From Dryobates pubescens (Eukaryota > Chordata > Aves > Piciformes > Picidae), in the NCBI RefSeq assembly GCF_014839835.1, contig NC_071627.1, forward strand, positions 4,899,001 through 4,963,000: a stretch of DNA of 64,000 nt, written 5' to 3'. The translations under genes and the position numbers were made by a program. Every line of letters begins with the position of its first letter. Position 1 is the stretch's first letter. Of the stretch, positions 1-10,656 are shown piece after piece. The notes under the pieces were generated by a model that saw nothing but the letters and a program-made list of their open reading frames with translations, had not been told where the DNA came from and ran no database searches.

Positions 1-350
1 TTTCAGTAGTTCCCAGCATGGTGGTGTTCTTAATGCTTTCAGGATGTGAGGTAAGGCTAACAGGACTGTAGTTTCCTGGGCCTTCTTTCATATGCTTGTT
101 TTAAATAAGGAGAGCTTTGACTATTTTCCAGTCAGGAGGGACCTCCCCAGACTTCCCAGATCTTTTGTAGATGATGGTGAAGGTTCTGCTGTTACATATG
201 CTGTCACATTCCATACACCAGGATGAAACTCAGCAGGCCCCACAGACTCGTGGACATTCAGGCAATACAGATGGTCCTGTACATTTTCACTGTCCACAAG
301 TGGAGAGTAGTGTTCTGACTCAGTGCAGAGGACAGCCCAAGGCCAATTAG
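1..350 (-). mobile_element. CR1-like LINE fragment, reverse transcriptase part
   Basis: Read on the minus strand, this stretch gives pieces that match the CR1 ORF2 pattern: a segment like LNVHESVGPAEFHPGVW, then SGEVPPDWKIVKALL, then GPGNYSPVSLTS. These correspond to the CR1 blocks usually read as 'GPDEIHP', 'SGEVPEDWK' and 'DPGNYRPVSLTS'. It is an old, decayed LINE copy cut by the window edge and lies head to head with the younger plus-strand CR1 next to it. The right boundary is approximate. Confidence 0.65.
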
Positions 351-389
351 TATTATTTAAAGAATGATGAAAAAAAAGACTGAATGCCT

Positions 390-1060
390 CCATTTCTTGA
401 CCATCCTCGAGAAATGTGCCCAGGCAGCTAAGAGGGCCAATGGCATCCTGGCCTGCATCAGGAACAGTGTGGCCAGCAGGAGCAGGGAGGTCATTCTGCC
501 CCTGTACACTGCACTGGTTAGGCCGCACCTCGAGTACTGTGTCCAGTTCTGGGCCCCTCAGTTTAGGAAGGATGTTGACTTGCTGGAACGAGTCCAGAGA
601 AGAGCAACAAAGTTGGTGAGGGGTTTGGAACATAAGCCCTACGAGGAGAGGCTGAGGGAGCTGGGGTTGCTTAGCCTGGAGAAGAGGAGACTGAGGGGTG
701 ACCTTATTACTCTCTACAACTACCTGAAGGGAGGTTGTAGACAGACAGATGTTGGTCTCTTCTCCCAGGCAAGCAGTACCAGAACAAGAGGACACAGTCT
801 CAGGCTGCGCCAGGGGAGATACAGGCTGGATGTTAGAAAAAAGTTCTATACAGAAAGAGTGATTGCACATTGGAATGGGCTGCCTGGGGAGGTGGTGGAG
901 TCACCATCACTGGAGGTTTTTAGGAGAAGACTTGACGGGGTACTTGGTGCTGTGGGTTAGTTGCTTGGGCGGAGTTGGATTGGTTGATGGGTTGGACGCG
1001 ATGATCTTGAAGGTCTCTTCCAACCTGGTTTATTCTATGTATTCTATGTATTCTAAGTAG
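390..1060 (+). mobile_element. CR1 LINE, 3' end
   Basis: This is the 3' part of a CR1 LINE with an open frame of about 190 residues ending at 960. It contains typical C-terminal ORF2 peptides ([30 protein letters not shown], in pieces; [46 protein letters not shown]). The 3' untranslated part ends in direct repeats of the 8-base unit TATTCTATG/ATTCTATG, the hallmark terminus of CR1. The open frame and clean terminus suggest a fairly recent, 5'-truncated insertion. Confidence 0.9.
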
Positions 1061-1289
1061 CAGTCTTTAGACTTCCTCTTTCATTAGACTTTCTATAGAC
1101 TTCCTCTTCCTAATGACTTTAAAAAGACCATGAAATCCAGCTCCACCACCTTCCTGCAAGACCTGACCTTGCTTCCAGAGATTGTACAATTTCTTTTCCT
1201 CTTGTGCTCCATCATTTGTTCCCTGTTTGGCCAAACTGAGCTTCTGCCACATTTGCTTGACACACTGGGATTGACTGGTTGTAGGATGG
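1061..1289. other. Non-coding spacer
   Basis: No gene or repeat recognised. It contains two partial copies of 'agactttctatagacttcctctt' type sequence near 1065-1105, a local imperfect duplication. Confidence 0.4.
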
Positions 1290-3400
1290 CACTGTACAGA
1301 GCTGTGAAAACATGGTCATTGTCCTTGGGTGAATTGTAAAGAATCTCCAGAAGTCACTTGAAAGGACTTTGTCTGAAAATAGCTTTGAGGTTAATTTGGA
1401 AAAGAGCATTTAATTTTGGTCTATATGTCATTCCTGAAATCAGATGCTTCTTGATGGAAGTGGAAAGTTTTGTCAGTATGAATTTGTGGGTCTGTCAGAG
1501 CATTTGCCTTCTCCTGTTTGTTCTTTCCCTCTCTGCTCTGTGAACTGTCTGAGCTTTGTCTTGCCTGTTCCTCTTCAGAAGAACTGGCACCACATGTGTA
1601 ATAATGGATTGTTTGAACACAGGCATGTAACACAAGTATTGGGAAACCTTCATGCTGTGTTCTGTGGCAGTTCCAAAGTGTAACATTGGAAACTGGAATC
1701 CCCTTGTGTGTGTAAGTGAAGTAAAGAGAACACCTGAAGGCCTTGCGTGGAGACAGAGGTCTTTGTAGCGATGTTGTTTCTCGGGATGTTCTGTGAACAT
1801 TCTCAAAAGTGTGAGAGGTTTTTTTTTCCTGCTATCCCTTGTCTGAGGTGAGGGTGAGCAGGTCCATTCCTTCAGATTGGAGATGAGGTTTATAGTGGAC
1901 AATCAGGACAGTCACAGGGAGAAGGGAATTGCTGTCAGTCCTCTGTGAGTCTTCTGACCACTGGGTTTCTTGTACTTCTTAAGTGTTGAAAGATCTCTGC
2001 AAAGCAGTGAGATGGGAAGAGTGATATTTGCAACTCTCCCAGCATCTCCAGCAGCTGATGTCAAATGTAAGAATGTAGTGGGAGAGTCCAAGAAGACACT
2101 TCTGATAAATTGCAAGGTTCAGACTGGATCCTTGTGCTCTTTAAACCTCTACTCAGAGAGGAGTCTGGTTGTGACTGGATCCTGTGTTAGCTCTCAATGA
2201 GAAGTTCAGACCCTAAAGTATTCCACAGAGTTACTTTACTTCAACCTGTACTGGGCCCATCTCTTCTGTGAGAACACACCCTCACCTGTTTCCCTGTGCC
2301 TTTAATGTCTCACAGCCCTTTACATTAATAGTTCATGTACCTGTCCATGCAACCTGCACAGATATCTCATACAACCAGCTTGTTTAGTAGCTGTTCTTAG
2401 TCTACAATGACTGGAGAAGCATCTTTCAGATTTTGTCTACTTCATCATCCTCCCATCTTATTTGGAAGGAACCTGAGTTTGGTCCTGTTTATAGTACTGT
2501 TGATGAAGACTCACAGTACTTCCCCATTTAGACCTAGCATGGTTTCAAGTCAAGTTCAGTTACAGTTTGCAGCCTAAGGCCTCATCTTTCCAGTCTCTCA
2601 TGCTAAGCACAATAACTCCCACTGAGCTAATCAAAACAAGATTCAATTCAACCTAATTTAAAGCAATCATAAAATTCACTCTAATAATCTAAAATTAAAC
2701 TATTTCCCCCCCCCTTAAGTCTCTCCTTTGATTTATTCAGCCTATCTGTATGCATTTCCTGGAGCTCTCTGATGGCTCTTACAGGTGCAGTTGTGGTGTA
2801 ACTCAGTCTCCAGGGTCAGTGATAACCATGGGAGTATTTTATCTGTTATCTGACATGGAACCTGGTTCACACTGACAGGCTGGACCCTCGCTCTCCCCTT
2901 CCACCTCCATTTCCTCACTGTTGTTCCTCACTGCAGACCACGTTTCATTCTGTCTTTAATCAGCTAATCATAAGCACTGCATGTTACCAGAACTCCATCA
3001 AACAGCTAAAAATCAGTTTGCTCTTTCAAGTCAGGTCCTTTCTGATCACTTATTTTGATTGTTTCTTTGATTCCACTCATCGTTAAGGATGTTTCTCATT
3101 CATCCTCTTGCATCAGGAGGTTCTGGTTAGGACCCTTAGCTCTCTTCTTCCACCTGTGGTTGCTCCTTTTAGGTCCACTCTTGACTGACTTGAATCTTGT
3201 TTCTAAAAACCTCATAATAAGCTTAACTGACTCTTAGAACCTCACTTAATATCTCTTAATTACTTTGTTCTTTCCAGACAGACCCTTTCTGACTATCCAG
3301 TATTTGCCTTACCCTTCAGAAAATTTATGGTTTAATGTAAAGTGTTTAAAGTCTGCTTCATTTGAGTGATGTGTCATACATTTTTGTGAACAACAAAAAA
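1290..3400. repeat. Duplicated beta-unit spacer, copy 1
   Basis: This spacer leads into gene beta-a and is clearly homologous to 8010-10330, which leads into beta-b. Shared landmarks include 'gaaggccttg(c/t)gtggagacag' near 1737 and 8126, 'acaatcaggacagtcacaggga' near 1898 and 8280, 'ccagtctctcatgct' near 2590 and 8856, and 'gcatttcctggagctctctg' near 2752 and 9109. Its first part is also homologous to 15985-16670. No coding sequence is apparent; short ORFs are not conserved between copies. Confidence 0.8.
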
Positions 3401-3588
3401 ATAATAATCCAAATAGGATGCTGTATCCTAGGAACACCACTACAATTCCCTTGTGATGATGAACACTTTGCTTTGGGGATTTTTCCCTGGCACCAGACTT
3501 CGGGTCCTCTTTTGCTCGGACAGGAAACAGGAAAGCCCAAGGCACCAGAGCAAACATGAAGCAGAGGAACCATTCCCTTTGCCGACGC

Positions 3589-3606
3589 TGGGTGGCGGTG
3601 TTGACC
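3589..3606 (+). promoter_or_regulatory. Protocadherin promoter element (CSE) of beta-a
   Basis: TGGGTGGCGGTGTTGACC lies 166 bases before the beta-a start codon. The same 18 bases occur at 10463-10480 before beta-b, and related cores (GG-TG-CGCTGTTG-CC) precede each gamma exon. In mammals the equivalent conserved sequence element is bound by CTCF and is needed for stochastic promoter choice. The flanking CCCTTTGCCGACGC is also shared by the two beta genes. Confidence 0.75.
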
Positions 3607-3771
3607 ATGAACCGGCCGCTTCCTCTGCCCGCCCCGCCTCGGCAGCACCGGCACACAAAAACAGCTGACAGAGCTGCTCAGGAGGGGAGAAGGGGAACGC
3701 AGCCGGACTGCTCAGGGGCTTGCAGAAGCCATTCCTGACAAACACTGCTCTGCCTCGGACTCTGCTTGCAA

Positions 3772-6213
3772 ATGCCGGCAAGCCGGGAGGACGCTGTCTG
3801 GCTTCGGTGGAGAGCAATAGAGCGGAACGGGAGAAGGAGCGGAAGCAGCCTCAGGCAAGTGATCTTGTTCCTTCTGTGTGTTTGCGTGTGGATGAGCGGG
3901 GCCGAAAGCCTCCGCTATTCTCTGGCGGAGGAGATGGAGAGGGACTCCTTTGTGGGCAATATTGCCCAGGACCTGGGGCTTACCCCGAGCCAGCTGGCAG
4001 CTCGCAAGGCGCGCGTTGTGTCGGAGGGGAACCATCAGCTTTTCCGCCTCAACCCGAGCACCGGAGTGCTGACAGCCAAGGAGTCTCTGGACCGAGAGGA
4101 GATCTGTCCTCAGAGTGAGACCTGCATGCTCTTTTTTAAGCTGCTTTTTGACAACCCGTTGCAGCTGATCCAAGGGGAGGTGGAGGTTCTTGACGTGAAC
4201 GACAACTCTCCCGTGTTCCCACAGAAGGAGATGGTGTTAGACATTCCAGAAACGACACCTCCTGGGTTCAGGTTCCTTATGGACAGCGCTTGGGACAAGG
4301 ACGTGGGCACCAATAGTTTGCAGAACTACAGTCTCAGCTCCAATTCGTACTTCTCCCTCGCTCTCGGAGCAGGAAAAGATGGAATAAAATACCCAGAGCT
4401 CGTCCTAGATCAGCATCTGGACCGTGAAGAGCAGCCAAAGATCAATTTGGTCCTGACTGCCACCGACGGAGGCTCGCCACCCAGATCAGGCACCACTTGT
4501 ATAGGGATCGTCGTGCTGGATGCCAATGACAACATGCCAGTCTTCAGCCGGGAGGTCTACGAAGTGCGCCTCGCTGAGAACAGCCCCTCGGGGCACCTGG
4601 TGGTCAGAGTCACAGCCACAGATCCCGACGACGGCTCCTATGGAAAAGTGCAGTACACCTTCAGCCGGACATTGGAGGGGTCTCAGCAAGTCTTAGAGCT
4701 GAACCCTGACACGGGAGAGATTCGGGTGACAGGAAGACTGGACTTCGAAGAAACAAAAAGACATGAGATGGTTGTGAAAGCCACCGACGGTGGGGGGTTG
4801 TTCACACAGTGCAAAGTACTTGTGGAGGTCGTGGACGTAAACGATAACGCCCCGGAGATAGAGCTGACCTCACACACTGCCTCCATTCCCGAGGACGCGC
4901 CGCCACGCACCGTGGTGGCACTTTTCAGCGTGCGGGACCGAGACGCCGGCGACAACGGTAGGATAGAGTGCACCATCGATGGGGACTTGCCCTTCACTCT
5001 CACCCCCACTTTCGACAATTACTACGAGCTGAGAACCAACGCGGCGCTGGACAGGGAGACGACGGCAGAGTACAACATCAGCATCCGAGCGACGGACTGG
5101 GGCCCGCGGCGCCTGAGCTCTCGGCAGAGCCTGTGGGTGCAGGTGTCGGACGTGAACGACAACGCCCCCGCCTTCAGCCAGGAGCTCTACAGCATGTGGG
5201 TGACGGAGAACAACAGCCCCATGGTGCGCATCGGCAGCGTGCAGGCCAGCGACGCGGACGCGGGCAGCAACGCGCGCGTGCAGTACGCGCTGGTGCGTGA
5301 GGAGGGCGAGGAGCAGCCGGCGGTGTCGGTGAGCTCGGAGAGCGGCGACGTGTACGTGGTGCGCTCGCTGGACTACGAGCGGGTGCGCGCCTTGGAGGTG
5401 TGGGTGAGCGCGGCCGACGGCGGCTGGCCGGCGCTGAGCGCGCGGGCGCTGCTGCGCGTGCTGGTGCGCGACGAGAACGACAACGCGCCGGTGGTGCTGC
5501 ACCCTGGTGCCGAGAGCGGCGCGGGCGCGGGCGAGCTGGTGCCGCGCTGGGCGCCGGCAGGCTACCTGGTGGCCAAGGTGGTGGCGGTGGACGCGGACGC
5601 GGGGCAGAACGCCTGGCTGTCCTACGAGCTGGCCAAGGCCACGGAGCCGGGGCTCTTCCGCCTCGGGCTGCACAGCGGCGAGCTGCGCACGGCGCGGGCC
5701 GTGGCCGAGCGCGACGCGCCCCGACACAGGCTCGTCGTGCTCGTGCGAGACCGCGGCCAGCCGCCGCGCTCGGCCAGCGCCACCCTCGCCGTCGCCCTGC
5801 TCCACGACTTCTCCGACGCCCATGTGCGCCTCAGCCAGGACGCGCCGCCCGCCGAGCCCGACGACACGCTCACTCTCTACCTCATCGCCTGCCTGGCCTG
5901 CGTCTCGGCGCTCTGCCTGGCCACCGGCCTGGCTGCCCTGCTCATGAAGCTGCGGCGCGACAGAGAGAGACAGGCCGAGCCCTTGCCCACCTTCCCGACA
6001 GCTGTCGCCGAGAGCGACGCGGGCTCCCTGCCCCGCAGCCTTGTGTACGACGTGTGCTTGGCCACCGGCACCCTGAGCAGCGACTTTCACTTCCTCGGTC
6101 CGCTCTTGCCCTGCTTCCCTGCTGGGATTTCCTCCGGCGCAGCCCTTCAGCGGAGCTCGATGTGCTCACAAGAGGCATCCAATTTCGGGGAAGGAGGCGA
6201 CTGTGCTGCACAG
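3772..6213 (+). CDS. PCDHB-like: Beta-type clustered protocadherin, exon 1 (beta-a)
   Basis: This exon codes for 814 residues of a neuronal homophilic adhesion protein. The ATG chosen follows an in-frame TTG. A hydrophobic signal segment (VILFLLCVCVW) precedes the mature start LRYSLAEEM. Six cadherin repeats follow, with calcium-binding linkers D(V/A/E)NDN near residues 141, 250, 360, 465 and 570. The membrane helix is LTLYLIACLACVSALCLATGL near 690-712. The tail motif SLVYDVCLATGTLSSDFHFLGP resembles the beta-type YEVCLTGG...FKFLKP motif, as does KYPELVLDQHLDREEQP in EC2, so I class it as beta rather than gamma. Codon 814 is followed by CAG|GTGAGG, a phase-0 donor. Unspliced, the frame adds 13 residues and stops at 6255. 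The 3' half is nearly identical to beta-b. Confidence 0.9.
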
Positions 6214-6611
6214 GTGAGGAACTGGCGGGGGCCGAGGCCACGGGAAGGCGTATAGGGGCCTGGCCGGGTGCAGTGTTTTTCCCCTGGTACCTGGATTCTC
6301 GGTCATGCAGTTGGTGCAGATGAATCCAGAGACACAGGAGGAGGGGAGAGGAGAGATAGTCTCATAGGGGCAGACAAGTGTCTGCCTCAAGAGTGGGGCT
6401 GAGCTCTGCTCTCCAAGCACTTTTTAATTCAGCCATCATTAAATAACATTTCCTGTCTATAAGAAAGGGGATTTATCTGGGGCTCTTGTCACCTGAAAAC
6501 GTGAAGGGTGGTTTCTGCCTTTCGATTTTCCCTGCTATTGATTTTCCTTGCTATTGATGCCTGCTTACTTTCCATTCCCAAATGACAATGTGATCTCTCT
6601 CTTCTTTGTAG

Positions 6612-6725
6612 GCTCCCCTCTCTGAAGACACGGGTCCCAGACCTGTGGAAGCATCTTGTTCTGCAAACAGGGGAGCAGAGCTAAATGTCAGTTCTGATCA
6701 AAACCCTTGGGTCACCCATCAGTAA
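6612..6725 (+). CDS. PCDHB-like: Private 3' exon of beta-a, cytoplasmic tail
   Basis: A pyrimidine-rich acceptor (TCTCTCTTCTTTGTAG) ends at 6611. In phase 0 with the donor at 6214, the exon codes for 37 residues, beginning APLSEDTGPRPVEASC and ending LNVSSDQNPWVTHQ, then TAA. The intron would be 398 bases and the full protein 851 residues. The paralogous exon at 14048-14149 keeps the same phase, start (APLAEDT), end (LNVTSDQSHWLTHQ) and stop position, which is what a coding exon under constraint should look like. The peptide is not one I recognise from the mammalian alpha or gamma constant regions. There is no transcript evidence here. Confidence 0.75.
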   Translation, partial: APLSEDTGPRPVEASCSANRGAELNVSSDQNPWVTHQ

Positions 6726-7900
6726 ATGCGAAGCAAAACAAGCTTGTCTGTCCTCACCGGCAACTGTACTAGCTGGGAAAAATAACGAAGAGACCACACA
6801 CCCCAAAATAGAGAGTGGGAGAAGTCTTCTCTGGGAGAGAGCAAACCCCTCTCCTCTCAAGAATTACTTTATTAATGTAGATATTTTGTAATTGTGACAG
6901 GGATGGAGGATGAGGACTGTATTGCCTGCTGCTTAGATCAAGAGTTAAGGCATGATTGCAAGAGTGCTACTGCTTTCTAATGTAAATTATTTCATACATC
7001 ACTTATTTGTGTATTTTGTCCTAAGGGCAGGAGTCCCAAACAATGTCTTAGTATTCTGTGGTCTGGTCAATCCGAGGCAGAGAAATATTCAGCAGAGAGT
7101 TCAGTGGTGCATGTCAAGTAATTCCTTAACAACAGGCGATTACATTAGAAAGGGCTGACATTGGCAAACTTCTCCTGTCAGAGCAGGAGTTTACAGGTTG
7201 TGCTGATAAGGAGCGGGCTTTGAGTAATGCATGCTACTTTTTGTTGTTGTTTTTGGTTGATTGGCTTTGATAACATGAAGTTAAAACAAACGTTCCATGT
7301 TTTGGAGGATAATGATGTAGAGGATTAAAAGCAACTATTTGTGGTTTTGCTGCAAAATTGAATAAAACATTTACAGTGAGCCTAAGGCACTGTACCCTAT
7401 GGGGCATGGAGAAGCTTTCTGTTTTTCTTTCATTAATTGATAATGATCTACAAAGTCTTGTCATATTTGTTGTTGCTCAGACACATTTGAGATGTCTGAT
7501 AATGGAAAAAAAAATTAAAACCTACCTGGAATTCCCCCTGCTGAGTGTGCTGTCTCAAGGATGACTTGCCACAGTCACCACCAAGGAAGTATCCACCCCA
7601 AGAGCAGGATTTCGAGAACAAATCCACTCCTTCAAGTTCCTGAAGCCCATCCTGCCCAGCCTGCCATGACACCACTGTGCCATGGGTGATGGCTCTGCTG
7701 ATGAGATGTGTTTCCCTCATGACCCTATTACTGCAGAGGACACTGCACCAGACAACCCAGGAAAGCTCTTTGTGGAACAGTTCAATTGTCTTTCACTAGC
7801 AGCACAGGCTTTGTGCCTTATGAGAGGAAAGGTTCAGGACTCCAGAGTAAATCTGCATTTTAAAATTACATCATTGATTTCACTCAAATTTTAAGTCATG
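6726..7900. other. 3' flank of beta-a, probable 3' UTR and spacer
   Basis: The first part is homologous to the sequence after the beta-b private exon (for example 'ttgtaattgtgaca-ggatggagga' near 6888 and 14308). AATAAA at 7361-7366 is a possible polyadenylation signal about 640 bases after the stop, but is unconfirmed. The part from about 7610 to 7895 is homologous to 15040-15355. Confidence 0.5.
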
Positions 7901-7908
7901 AGAATGTT

Positions 7909-8007
7909 GAGAAGAGAAGAGAAGAGAAGAGAAGAGAAGAGAAGAGAAGAGAAGAGAAGAGAAGAGAAGAGAAGAGAAGAGAAGAGAAGAGAAGAGAAGA
8001 GAGAAGA
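7909..8007. repeat. (GAGAA)n microsatellite
   Basis: About twenty tandem copies of the 5-base unit GAGAA (GAAGA phase) with a single slip at the right end. It gives spurious Lys/Arg/Glu-repeat ORFs on both strands. It sits exactly at the left edge of spacer copy 2. Confidence 0.97.
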
Positions 8008-8009
8008 CC

Positions 8010-9339
8010 CAGAGCAGGCATGTGGCGCTGAATATTTGGAACCCTCACACTGTGTTGTGCTGCAGATCCAAAGTGTAACATTTGAAACTGGGATCCCATT
8101 GTGTGTAAAAGTAAAATGAAGAGTTGAAGGCCTTGTGTGGAGACAGTACTCTTTGTGGAGATGATGTTTCTGGGAAAGCTCTGTAATGTTCTCAAAAGGG
8201 TGGAAGTTTTTCTTCTCCTGTTGGCTGAGATAAGGGTGAGCAGGTCCATTCTCTCAGTTTGGTGATGAGGCCTGTAGTAGACAATCAGGACAGTCACAGG
8301 GAGGAGGGAATTGCTGGCAGGCCTCTGTGGGTCTTTTGAGCACTGACCTGACAGTTCTTGACAATCCAAGTCAGGTGAAAGTTTTCCTTCCTCCAGGAAG
8401 GGTTATGGGTGTGCAGAGGCATCCACAAAGCACTGAGGTGGGGGTACTGACTTTTCCAACTCTGCTGAGAGCTTCAGCTGTAGATACCAACTTTAAAATT
8501 GTTAAAGGAGAGTATGGGAAGACACTCCAACCACATCACAAGGGTCAGAATGGACCCCCTTATTTGCTGAACTCCTTCACAGAGAGAAATCTGTGTGACT
8601 GGATCCAGCCTTAGACTCTGACTATAAAGAAGAGTTTACATCACAGGTTCTGACAGAGTTGGTTTCTTTCAGTTTGAGCATAAATGTGAACATGCCCAGA
8701 CTCTTCTTCCAACCAGCTTGCTCAGCACACACTCTTTGGCTATGACAAATGGAATAACATCTTTTGAACTTTACTTCTCATCTAATTTCATCATCCTCTT
8801 GTTTTCTCTGGGAGACACCTGGGATCTCATTTTCCAAGACTGAGACGTCATCCCTCCAGTCTCTCATGCTCAGCACATTCAATCCCACTAAGCAAAACAA
8901 GTTTCAGTTCAACCCAATTTAAAGTGATCACAAAATTAATTTGACAGTGAACTTTTTTTCACCCCAAACAGCCTTTATTTTGTTTTATTCAACATACCTG
9001 ATAATATTATAAATAGATTTTTCTCCCCCATTTTTTTCATTATGTAATAGTTAGATTGGTCTTGGAGGCAACTGTGTGAACTGGGTGAATATCCAGTCCA
9101 TTGTGTGTGCATTTCCTGGAGCTCTCTGCTTGATGGGCAGGAGCAGTCATGGTGTCAGTCCTTCCTCAGGGTCAATGATGAGGGTCTTACCCTGGGATTT
9201 TATCCGTTTTCTGGCACAGATCCTGGCTCACACTGACAGGCTGTACCCAGGTCCCTTTGTTCTCCCATCCTACCTCTGGGTCCCCACAGTTGTTCCTCTT
9301 AGGCTCCCTTTTGATTAGATTTGATCCTATCTCTAATCA
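8010..9339. repeat. Duplicated beta-unit spacer, copy 2 (left part)
   Basis: Homologous to 1290-2940 (copy 1) and, over 8020-8470, to 15985-16670 (copy 3). Non-coding. The homology resumes at 9771 after the CR1 insertion that splits it. Confidence 0.8.
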
Positions 9340-9770
9340 AAGTATCACAGTATATTAGAGGTTGGAAGGGACCTCAAGAGATCATCATGTCCAACCCCAC
9401 TGCCAAAGCAGGATCACTTAGGGTAGTCCACACAGAAATGCATCCAGGTGGGTTTGGAAGGTCTCCAGAGGAGAATCCACAACCTCCACAACAGCAGCCT
9501 GTTTCAGAGCTCTGTCACCCTCACTGTAAAGAAGTTTCTCCTCATGTTGAGGTGAAATCTTCAATGTTCAAGTTTGAACCTGTTGTTCCTTGTCTTATTA
9601 CTGCGCACCACCAAAAAGAGCTTGGCCCCCTCCACTTGACACCAACCCCTCAGACATGTATACACATTGATGAAATCCCCTCTTAGTCTTCTCAAGATTA
9701 AACAGCCCCAGGGCTCTCAGTCTCTCTTCACAGGGGAGATGCTCAAGTCCCCTAATCATCCTCGTGGCTG
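9340..9770 (-). mobile_element. CR1 LINE fragment inserted in spacer copy 2
   Basis: On the plus strand it begins with 'atcacagtatattagaggttggaagggacct', the reverse complement of a CR1 3' end, and runs through the usual 'cagcagcctgtttcagagctctgtcaccctcactgtaaagaag' type CR1 body. It is absent from the homologous position in copy 1 (about 2960), so it arrived after the beta-unit duplication. TAATCA on both sides may be a short target duplication. Confidence 0.85.
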
Positions 9771-10455
9771 TAATCACCTAATCATAAACTCTGCATATTC
9801 ACAGAACCTTTCTCAACCACTTTGAAATGTTTCCTCCTTCCTATATGGTCCTTCCTGATCATTTATTTTGATTGTTAGTTGTATTTAATTTATCGTTTAG
9901 AAAGTTTCTGATTCATCCTCTAGGAGTTTGCATGTGAATGGTTCCTTTAGTGGCCTGTCCATGGATATAATTAGATCCCTGCTCTTTGCTATTGCCTCCA
10001 TTAGCTCCTGCTTGTTAGTACCCAGAGGGTGAATTTATGAGTTCTCTCAGTTGTTTCATTGCCCTTATGAAATAGCTGTTGCCCGTGAGCCTTTCCACAG
10101 GTACACGAGTTCAGGTTTGACCTCTTACTACAGGAAAGTTAGAATAATTTCTAAGATCAGGTGATAACGTCGGAGGAGAAAGGTCTGCGTGCCTTCAAAA
10201 CCTGCAAGCACGTGCAGGGTTTGTGTGAGGCTGGGGACAAGTTTCAGGAAAAGTGTCAGAGAGTGACACACCGTAAGTAGTGTGTATGAGTCAGCAGGCG
10301 ACAGAAGGGAGCACTAGCGTGATATGGAAGACTTTGCTTTTGAGATATTTCCAGGAACCAGCGAGTTGCCTCCTCTTTGACAAGGAGAGAACATATGGAA
10401 GCAGCAAAGACCAAGGCGGGAGCGCCGGCAGGAAACAGAGGAAGCATTCCCTTTG
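9771..10455. repeat. Duplicated beta-unit spacer, copy 2 (right part)
   Basis: Continues the homology to copy 1 ('taatcataa-ctctgcat' near 9778 and 2967; 'cttattttgattgtt' near 3050 and 9862). From about 10435 it runs into the beta-b promoter block, which is nearly identical to that of beta-a. No gene seen. Confidence 0.7.
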
Positions 10456-10462
10456 CCGACGC

Positions 10463-10480
10463 TGGGTGGCGGTGTTGACC
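10463..10480 (+). promoter_or_regulatory. Protocadherin promoter element (CSE) of beta-b
   Basis: TGGGTGGCGGTGTTGACC, identical to the beta-a element and 177 bases before the start codon of beta-b. Confidence 0.75.
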
Positions 10481-10656
10481 ACGGACCGGCAGCTTCCACT
10501 GCCCGCCCCGGCGCTGCAGCACCAGCACACAAAAGCAGTCGACTGAGCTGCTCGGGAACGGCAGAGTGGAACGCAGCCGGGCTGCTCGGGGGCTTGCAAA
10601 AAGCCCTTCTCCTCCATTCCTGACAAACACTGCTCTGCCTGGGACGCTGTTTGCAA

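Noticed and set aside
364-960. 198-codon ORF at the left end
   Set aside because: Not a host gene: it is the C-terminal part of a CR1 LINE ORF2.
4870-6090. Minus-strand ORF of 406 codons under beta-a, repeated at 11746-12966, with similar long minus-strand ORFs under every gamma exon
   Set aside because: Rich in His, Gln, Arg and Gly with no domain. It follows from the GC-rich codon use of the cadherin frame, where antisense stops are rare, and it is copied with the converted 3' halves.
5400-6323. Plus-strand ORF of about 307 codons in another frame of beta-a, and like frames in the other exons
   Set aside because: Low-complexity Ala/Gly/Arg composition and overlap with the cadherin frame; a shadow of GC-rich codons.
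6612-6725. Idea that the private exons are relics of the gamma constant exon 1
   Set aside because: Both begin Ala-Pro in phase 0, as the gamma constant region does, but the rest (SEDT..., ...LNVSSDQ, stop after about 35 codons) has no convincing match and no basic lysine-rich tail.
7898-8369. ORFs on both strands over the GAGAA repeat
   Set aside because: The peptides are only repeat translations (Glu/Lys/Arg or Ser/Leu/Phe) with flanks that are not conserved in the other spacer copies.
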